A DNA stretch of 64,000 nt from Saccharospirillum salsuginis (lineage in GTDB: Bacteria; Pseudomonadota; Gammaproteobacteria; Pseudomonadales; Natronospirillaceae). The stretch covers positions 53,755 to 117,754 of the forward strand of contig NZ_BMXR01000015.1 in the NCBI RefSeq assembly GCF_014651855.1, read 5' to 3'. A program made the position numbers and the translations under genes. Shown one piece after another: positions 58,884-64,000 of the stretch; the first letter of the stretch is position 1; every line of letters starts with the position of its first letter. Below the pieces are notes generated by a model. The model was given only the letters and a program-made list of their open reading frames with translations. It was not told where the DNA came from and did no database searches.

Positions 58884-59470
58884 GCAATACGCGTGAACAA
58901 CTGACCGACCGGGCGGAAGACTACATCCGCTCCGGCGGTTTCAGCTCGTTCAGTTTTCGCGACCTGGCGAAGGACCTGGGCATCAAAAGCGCCAGCGTGC
59001 ACTACCATTTCCCGACCAAGTCCGACCTGGGCACGGCCGTCGCCGACCGCTATAACCAGCGGTTCAAAGACGCCCTGCCCGACCCTGAGACCTCAAATCG
59101 ATTCACCGAAGAGCTGATTCGACATTACATTCGGATGTTCCATACGGAAATGATGCAGGCCGAAAAAATCTGCCTGTGTGCCGTGCTCAGTGTCGAACGG
59201 GCCACCCTGTCGGATGACATGAGGGCGTCACTCGAAACCTTCTACACGCTCAACCTGGACTGGCTGACTCGGGTGTTTACACGCCAGGCACCAGACGCCG
59301 CCCTCCCAAGAACACAGGCATACCAACGGGCATGCCAAGTACTTTCGGCGCTACAGGGCGCTTTGATAGGCGCTTGGGCGATGCAGGACCGGTCCTACTT
59401 CGAGAAGAGCGCACGCGGACTCTATAAGGACTTGTTTGGAAAGACATTGAAGCTGCCCAAACACATCTAG
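58880..59470 (+). CDS. TetR family transcriptional regulator
   Basis: 196 residues. The helix-turn-helix is DYIRSGGFSSFSFRDLAKDLGIKSASVHYHFPTKSDL, and the ligand domain contains conserved cysteines (EKICLCAVLSVE). It overlaps lpdA by 4 nt and probably represses lpdA and itself through the palindrome at 57385-57404. The Cys pair might make it redox- or electrophile-sensitive as in NemR-like proteins (inference). Confidence 0.92.
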   Translation: MSNTREQLTDRAEDYIRSGGFSSFSFRDLAKDLGIKSASVHYHFPTKSDLGTAVADRYNQRFKDALPDPETSNRFTEELIRHYIRMFHTEMMQAEKICLCAVLSVERATLSDDMRASLETFYTLNLDWLTRVFTRQAPDAALPRTQAYQRACQVLSALQGALIGAWAMQDRSYFEKSARGLYKDLFGKTLKLPKHI

Positions 59471-59556
59471 CCAATACCCAGGGTATTCGCCGATTGGCGG
59501 GCAAAACTGTACTGACGAAGGTCGTGCCGTTTGTTCAGTCACAGGGGAGTTCCAAC

Positions 59557-60021
59557 ATGGCTATATCCCGTTCTCACTCAATAAAACAACTGACCGCTGA
59601 AGACCTCAACCTCATGGCCGGGCTGATGCAGGTCTTTGGCAAGGCGTTCGATGAAATAGAGACCTATACCGGAGCCACCCCGGATGAACCCTATCTGACA
59701 AATCTGCTGAACCTGGACACCTTCATCGCCCTGGTGGCGCTGGACGGCGACACCGTGATCGGCGGGCTCGCCGCCTACGTGCTGCCGAAGTTCGAGCAGG
59801 CACGCAGCGAGGTGTACATCTACGACTTGGCGGTGGACGAAGCATACCGTCGCCAGGGCTTCGCCACAGCCATGATCGAGCATCTGAAACCGGTGGCCAA
59901 AGCTAAGGGTGCCTATGTCGTCTTCGTGCAGGCCGATCACGGAGATGACCCCGCCATTGCGCTCTACAACTCATTGGGCGAGAGAGAAGACGTCCTGCAC
60001 TTCGACATTCCGGTGGACTGA
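59557..60021 (+). CDS. AAC(3)-I-like aminoglycoside N-acetyltransferase
   Basis: 154 residues from the ATG at 59557 (CAGGGGAG upstream). The sequence follows AAC(3)-I enzymes through most of its length: TFIALVALDGDTVIGGLAAY, VLPKFEQARSEVYIYDLAV, EAYRRQGFATAMI, AYVVFVQADHGDDPAIALYN and EDVLHFDI. It should acetylate the 3-amino group of gentamicin-type aminoglycosides if activity is retained. No mobile element, integron site or other resistance gene is adjacent, so it looks like a native chromosomal gene. Confidence 0.87.
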   Translation: MAISRSHSIKQLTAEDLNLMAGLMQVFGKAFDEIETYTGATPDEPYLTNLLNLDTFIALVALDGDTVIGGLAAYVLPKFEQARSEVYIYDLAVDEAYRRQGFATAMIEHLKPVAKAKGAYVVFVQADHGDDPAIALYNSLGEREDVLHFDIPVD

Positions 60022-60025
60022 ACCG

Positions 60026-61498
60026 CTATATCCACCGCCCCCGATGACGCCCAACCTGGCCCAACAAAGCATCCCGTATCTCGGCCAGCCGAGAGCGGGA
60101 TACGAACCCGACGCTCTCCGATCGGGCACCGCTCCACACTTTGAGCTCGGCCGCGTCGTGACGACGCAACACCGGCCCCTGGGACAGCTCCAGCTTCTGC
60201 ACCTTGATGTTAGGCATGAAGACCTGTTGGTAGCCGATCAGCCCGGACTGAAAGCCCACCCACTGCTCGCCGGCCGAGTAGCGCCGACGACGCCAGCGCC
60301 CCCAGGCCAATGCAGCGAAGACCGGATAAACCAGCAACGCCCAGCCAACCGGTAACGCCGAGGTCGACCAGGCGGCGGTACCCAGAGCCACACCGCACAG
60401 GGTTCCGTACAGCGCCACGCTCCAGACCATGCGTACCGGCATGGTTCGCTGCCAGTTGGGCGGCTCCACGTCCAACAGGGCCTGGATTCGTTGCAGGGTA
60501 GGCGCGTCGACCACCGGCACAATGAACGCGCTGTCGGTGTTTCCACCGTGGTCATTGGCTTGCTGCAGTTTGAGGGTGTATCGATTCAAGCACCGGGCCA
60601 ACACGCCCTGGCGCACCACCACACACTGCAGCTTATGCTGCTTGAACCCCCGGCTGACCCGATTGAACAGACCCGCCTGAAAATGCAGCCGGTCCCCTTC
60701 GACCGTCAGCGTATAGTTCCAGTACCGAGCCATCGCCAACAGGATGGACAGGACGTATAACACCGCCAAACCCAGAACCAGAATGGCCGCGACCAGTCCG
60801 GCCACGAAAAACCAGTCCGAACTCTTCAACACAACAGCAAGCCATTGAACCCAGGGCCGGCTTTCCAACCATTGACGCATGACGTCGGTCAAACCGCTGG
60901 ATTGACTGAGCAGCACACCGATGATCGGCGCCAGATAAATCAGGGTGTTGTGCATCAACCCGAAGCGGACGAGTTCACCGGGCGTCAGTGTCAGCGTGTA
61001 ATCGGGCTTCGCCTCGGCCTGTTCCGTCTTGACGGCTTCCGCCGTGGGCGTACCGCGTTTGTAGCGCAGGAACCGACCGCGAACGTCATCGGCAAGTGCC
61101 CGGCGCACTCCGGGGATATGGACTTCCTCACCCTTACTGCCAGCACTTTCCAGGCCCAGGCTCCACAACTGGAACGGCCGGAAATACACCGCCTGTTCCA
61201 GGTTGATTTCCTGCACCCGGTCGAATTCAAGGGTCAACCGTCGACGGTGCAACAAGCCACTGCGCAGCTGAATGCCCCGGTCGTCGTACTGAAACCGGAA
61301 ATACCACCAGTGCAGAAAGGAGACCGTTACCAGCCAGACCAAAACAACGGGCACACCGACCCAGAGAATAACGCCACGCCATTCCTCCAGCGCGATGACC
61401 GCCGGAATGGCCGGCCAGAGATTGACGAGGCCCCGCACATTGCGAAGCAGGAAATAGAGGCCGCCCAGCGGCGAGGTACGTTGCCAGTCAGTCTGCAT
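60026..61498 (-). CDS. Bacterial PH-domain membrane protein, YdbT-like
   Basis: 490 residues. Several bPH_2 domains alternate with membrane helices: ERTSPLGGLYF-like start, then FRFQYDDRGIQLRSGLLHRRRLTLEFDRVQEINLEQ (about 75-115), NYTLTVEGDRLHFQAGLFNRVSRGFKQHKLQCV (about 260-300) and FQSGLIGYQQVFMPNIKVQKLELSQGP (about 430-460). Such proteins, in YdbS/YdbT pairs, sit in the inner membrane and have been linked to bacteriocin tolerance. It follows the smaller PH gene with an 11-nt overlap, so both form one unit. Confidence 0.86.
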   Translation of the reverse strand: MQTDWQRTSPLGGLYFLLRNVRGLVNLWPAIPAVIALEEWRGVILWVGVPVVLVWLVTVSFLHWWYFRFQYDDRGIQLRSGLLHRRRLTLEFDRVQEINLEQAVYFRPFQLWSLGLESAGSKGEEVHIPGVRRALADDVRGRFLRYKRGTPTAEAVKTEQAEAKPDYTLTLTPGELVRFGLMHNTLIYLAPIIGVLLSQSSGLTDVMRQWLESRPWVQWLAVVLKSSDWFFVAGLVAAILVLGLAVLYVLSILLAMARYWNYTLTVEGDRLHFQAGLFNRVSRGFKQHKLQCVVVRQGVLARCLNRYTLKLQQANDHGGNTDSAFIVPVVDAPTLQRIQALLDVEPPNWQRTMPVRMVWSVALYGTLCGVALGTAAWSTSALPVGWALLVYPVFAALAWGRWRRRRYSAGEQWVGFQSGLIGYQQVFMPNIKVQKLELSQGPVLRRHDAAELKVWSGARSESVGFVSRSRLAEIRDALLGQVGRHRGRWI

Positions 61499-62006
61499 CG
61501 TCCGGCTCCTGCGGTTCGGCGTTGATCCGCGCCAGGATGGTCTCCTTCAGGTTCTGCGCATCCTGGGAGCGCAACCCGGGAATGCGGATGTCCGACCCGT
61601 GGGTTCCGGCCGAATACACGCTGAGGCTGGTCAATCCGAACAGACGCTGCAGCGGCCCCTGGTTCACCACCAGATGCTGTATGCGATTGAACGACATCGA
61701 CTGCTGGCTCCAGAACAAGTAGCCCTTCTGCAGGTTGATGTCCCACTCACGCATCGAATACCGGGTCCGCTGATAGCGCCTGTGGGCCAAAACCCCATAA
61801 AACCAGGCGAAAACGACCAGAAACAACGCCAACAGGGCAATCGCAACCGTTGGCGACGGGATAAACGACCGCCAATAGGCCAATGCCAGCGCGATCAGCC
61901 CGATAAACAGGACAATAACCTGCTTCAGGCGCATATAAGTGCGATAGCGCGGATCGACCCGATGCCAGAGAGTGGCGGTTGGCTGAGTTTGAGTAGAGGA
62001 GATCAT
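61488..62006 (-). CDS. Bacterial PH-domain membrane protein, YdbS-like
   Basis: 172 residues from the ATG at 62004-62006 (GGAAGGACAC upstream). Two membrane helices (about 30-80) and one bPH_2 domain: YSMREWDINLQKGYLFWSQQSMSFNRIQHLVVNQGPLQRLFGLTSLSVYSAGT. It forms the YdbS partner of the overlapping YdbT-like gene. Function unknown beyond membrane location. Confidence 0.86.
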   Translation of the reverse strand: MISSTQTQPTATLWHRVDPRYRTYMRLKQVIVLFIGLIALALAYWRSFIPSPTVAIALLALFLVVFAWFYGVLAHRRYQRTRYSMREWDINLQKGYLFWSQQSMSFNRIQHLVVNQGPLQRLFGLTSLSVYSAGTHGSDIRIPGLRSQDAQNLKETILARINAEPQEPDDAD

Positions 62007-62089
62007 GTGTCCTTCCGATCCATTGGATTCCAAACCGACATGGTATTCCATAGACCGGCGGAGGGTCACGCTCTACAAGCCCTGCCCAC

Positions 62090-62647
62090 TCACACTTCGG
62101 AAAGATCCCAGTACAGGATGTTGGACCAGGCACCAAAACCAAGGTCGTATACCGTGGCGAGCACATCATCGTCGGGAACATCCGGATCCCGCTGCATCTG
62201 GTGAAGGCGTTCGACTGTTTCGGCCGCCCGGTCGTCCAGGTTATTGAGCGCCTCGCACAACCCACGGTTCAGCACAGGAGGTTCTCCCTCCATCAGTTCA
62301 TAGACTTCCAGCGGTTCCATAAATAGATAGGGGTTGCGATTTTCAGCCCTGTCCAGAAACGACACGGTTTCCTCGAACAGGGGATGAGCGGCAGGCACAT
62401 CGATATCTCGCATGAACGCCTTGAGCCGTTCAACACCCGCATCGTAGTCCGCCATGATGCTGATATCTTCCGGCGCATCCCAGATCATCGACCGGCAGGT
62501 TCTCGGGTTGCCGGATAACAACAGACCATATGTCAAAGGTATGTCGTAAGGCCATTCGGAGAGGCCGACAAAGCGGCGAGACACGTCCTTGGCGAGGGGT
62601 GTTCCTGGGGTGTGTTTGGTTGAGTATAGGTAGGCTCGGTTTGCCAT
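62090..62647 (-). CDS. Hypothetical protein
   Basis: 185 residues, soluble and acidic. It begins ANRAYLYSTKHTPGTPLAKD and contains PLTYGLLLSGNPRTCRSMIWD and VLATVYDLGFGAWSNILYWD. It resembles small proteins found beside polymorphic toxin loci but is not assigned to a function. It lies 85 nt downstream of the immunity gene and in the same direction, so it could be a further immunity-type gene. Confidence 0.7.
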   Translation of the reverse strand: MANRAYLYSTKHTPGTPLAKDVSRRFVGLSEWPYDIPLTYGLLLSGNPRTCRSMIWDAPEDISIMADYDAGVERLKAFMRDIDVPAAHPLFEETVSFLDRAENRNPYLFMEPLEVYELMEGEPPVLNRGLCEALNNLDDRAAETVERLHQMQRDPDVPDDDVLATVYDLGFGAWSNILYWDLSEV

Positions 62648-62732
62648 TTATCGCTTCCTTGTATTAACGAGAGTGTTGAAGCCACGCATTCACGGTTCTT
62701 AATGCGCGGTTTTGGGATTACGTGGAATTAAA

Positions 62733-63485
62733 CTAGCCCTTCAATTGCGATCGTTTCCAATCGACCAGATCACTTGGGTACACAGGGTGATCTCTGAACG
62801 CAGAATCATCCCACCCTGAATCAATAGCAAGTGCCGCAAGTTCAAACACCCAGTATCCAAAGTGTCGATAATATCTGGGATCTTTTTCCTTATGGCTATC
62901 TGACCAAAAAGCGTCATACCGCTTTAACCCTTTCAGATAGCCATCCAAAAAAGCGTTAATTAACTCATCTCTTTTCTCATCGTCGTATTGACCGAGCGCT
63001 TCCAAAACGGGACCATAGAATTTCGGGAAAAGAGATTCTGACGTCGGAATGTGTGACCGGTCAAAGCAATGAACCAACCTATCAAAGATCATATCCTTGT
63101 TAGAAAAGGGCAGCTTACCTATTAGATCTTGACCAACATCAACGTTGAACAGATAGGCACAAGACAATGACCACACAATTAATGTGTATTGATCAAAGTC
63201 TTCATCCAGTGGATGCTGCAAGTTGTCCAATAGGTAGCTCAAGGCTTCAATCAACTTCTCACATTCATGGCAAACCGATTCTAAGTCATACCCTAGCGTG
63301 TACTTAATTGAAAGCACTTTGAGAAGAGTTTTGAATCTGGAGTATGCGCAAATACTTCTACGCCTAGCATCAATGTTTTCATCGGCTAGAGTCTTATCAA
63401 ACAGAGGCAATGCTTTCGACTCAAGCGTCATCAATTGGTGCTCAAGATTGCGAATGTCAGCAAATTCAGTTTGCCTCATTACCAT
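62733..63485 (-). CDS. PoNi-type immunity protein (DUF1910/DUF1911)
   Basis: 250 residues from the ATG at 63483-63485, with GGGAGG seven bases upstream. A helical N-terminal half is followed by the C-terminal block YYRHFGYWVFELAALAIDSGWDDSAFRDHPVYPSDLVDWKRS, typical of DUF1911 proteins that protect against PoNe DNases. The start overlaps the toxin gene by 7 nt, as expected for an effector-immunity pair. The gene is markedly AT-rich compared with the rest of the window, suggesting acquisition. Confidence 0.85.
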   Translation of the reverse strand: MVMRQTEFADIRNLEHQLMTLESKALPLFDKTLADENIDARRRSICAYSRFKTLLKVLSIKYTLGYDLESVCHECEKLIEALSYLLDNLQHPLDEDFDQYTLIVWSLSCAYLFNVDVGQDLIGKLPFSNKDMIFDRLVHCFDRSHIPTSESLFPKFYGPVLEALGQYDDEKRDELINAFLDGYLKGLKRYDAFWSDSHKEKDPRYYRHFGYWVFELAALAIDSGWDDSAFRDHPVYPSDLVDWKRSQLKG

Positions 63486-64000
63486 GTTATTTCCTCCCTA
63501 ACCACCCGTTCCAGATCCGGGCGATACCTAAGCCCGAACTTTTCATAATCACCGCTTTCAATTGCCATAAGCAATTCTTCATCAACTTGACGTTCTGCTT
63601 TGGTTAATATCCATGGATCACTCATTTGCTTGAAGCGCTGCCCATCCGGCCCTGATATCGAACCATACGAACTCTTGTGATACTTGGCCTCGATAATCAT
63701 GTACGTCGGCGGCGGATTGGCATTCAGGAAGATCCCATCTATGCCATGTTGCCCATAGATCGGTCGCCGGAACCCGGGTACCACTTTATGCCCCATATGA
63801 TCCATATAGTCGTAAGCCGCATCCTCGGCGAATTCAGCCTTGAACCGGTTGGTCCCGGGCGTGGTCTTATGCTTGCCGCTCTCGTAGAACCGCCGCTCCT
63901 CGTGATCGTACTCCTTGCGCGGGCCATTGTAACCGGGGTTGCGTTTGGTGTTGTAGCTGCCGTCCGCGCCTCGGAACCAGTGATGCCCGTTGGGGGCGGG
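63479..64000 (-). CDS. PoNe-type polymorphic nuclease toxin, N-terminus cut by window edge
   Basis: The minus strand is open from the stop at 63479-63481 through base 64000, giving at least 174 residues, with no start needed at the internal ATG (63805). The junction-like PAPNGHHWFRGADGSYNTKR is followed by KAEFAEDAAYDYMDHMGHKVVPGF. The PD-(D/E)xK core follows: HGIDGIFLN, then TYMIIEAKYHKSSYGS, supplying D and ExK. This is the PoNe DNase domain known from type VI secretion and other polymorphic toxins. The delivery domain lies outside the window. Confidence 0.85.
   Translation of the reverse strand, partial: PAPNGHHWFRGADGSYNTKRNPGYNGPRKEYDHEERRFYESGKHKTTPGTNRFKAEFAEDAAYDYMDHMGHKVVPGFRRPIYGQHGIDGIFLNANPPPTYMIIEAKYHKSSYGSISGPDGQRFKQMSDPWILTKAERQVDEELLMAIESGDYEKFGLRYRPDLERVVREEITW

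Noticed and set aside
1..64000. CRISPR arrays, rRNA and tRNA genes
   Set aside because: No regularly spaced short direct repeats, and no rRNA or tRNA-like sequence was recognised by eye; a tRNAscan run would be decisive for tRNAs.

Overview
The window looks like about 64 kb of chromosome from a GC-rich (roughly 60% by eye), free-living heterotrophic gammaproteobacterium, probably a marine or halophilic one of the Oceanospirillales type. The placement is inference. It rests on the TRAP transporter, the liu leucine-degradation cluster with a LiuR-like palindrome, the GlyGly-CTERM and PEP-CTERM sorting tails, and the many GTAG-headed REP elements. There is no rRNA or CRISPR array, and no tRNA was recognised by eye.

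Layout. 1-5816: a thiolase/crotonase pair diverges from a TRAP transporter operon followed by a MarR regulator; two matching palindromes lie between the divergent units. 5797-14053: a SixA-CHAD fusion, two secreted proteins (a CSLREA beta-helix protein with a GlyGly-CTERM tail and a reprolysin-like metalloprotease), NnrU, a CBS-pair protein and a PEP-CTERM protein behind a possible sigma-54 promoter. 14235-22365: assorted single genes (GNAT-nitrilase fusion, rhodanese, methyltransferase with divergent GlxA-type regulator, 2OG oxygenase, a secreted protein/hydrolase pair, ParDE). 22486-34722: a 12-kb block on the minus strand that takes branched-chain 2-oxo acids to acetyl-CoA and acetoacetate: branched-chain dehydrogenase E1 alpha, E1 beta and E2, then HMG-CoA lyase, methylcrotonyl-CoA carboxylase, methylglutaconyl-CoA hydratase, an extra acyl-CoA dehydrogenase and isovaleryl-CoA dehydrogenase. 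A perfect 26-bp palindrome lies upstream of its first gene. 35036-39367: a four-gene signalling operon whose sensor kinase carries an N-terminal domain closely matching the plant ethylene receptor, followed by an Rcp1-like receiver, a receiver-GGDEF-EAL protein and a degenerate receiver. 39431-47180: lipoproteins, small membrane proteins, an ABC-F ATPase and a saccharopine dehydrogenase-like reductase. 47349-53060: a LysR regulator divergent from an acyl-CoA dehydrogenase/SDR/kinase/phosphatase/SDR cluster that resembles 4-hydroxyacyl-CoA catabolism. 53098-57243: an accessory stretch of small genes with REP elements, a VOC pseudogene and a duplicated ybaK start, suggesting rearrangement. 57423-60021: lpdA with a TetR partner and a palindromic operator, then an AAC(3)-I-like acetyltransferase. 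60026-64000: two bacterial PH-domain membrane proteins, an unknown protein, and a PoNi-type immunity gene behind a PoNe-type nuclease toxin that runs off the window.

Repeats are unusually rich. At least three REP/REPIN-like families begin with GTAG, and three genes end in a TAG that belongs to such an element. A separate family of about 115-bp hairpins has a conserved loop but a different, internally complementary stem in each copy.
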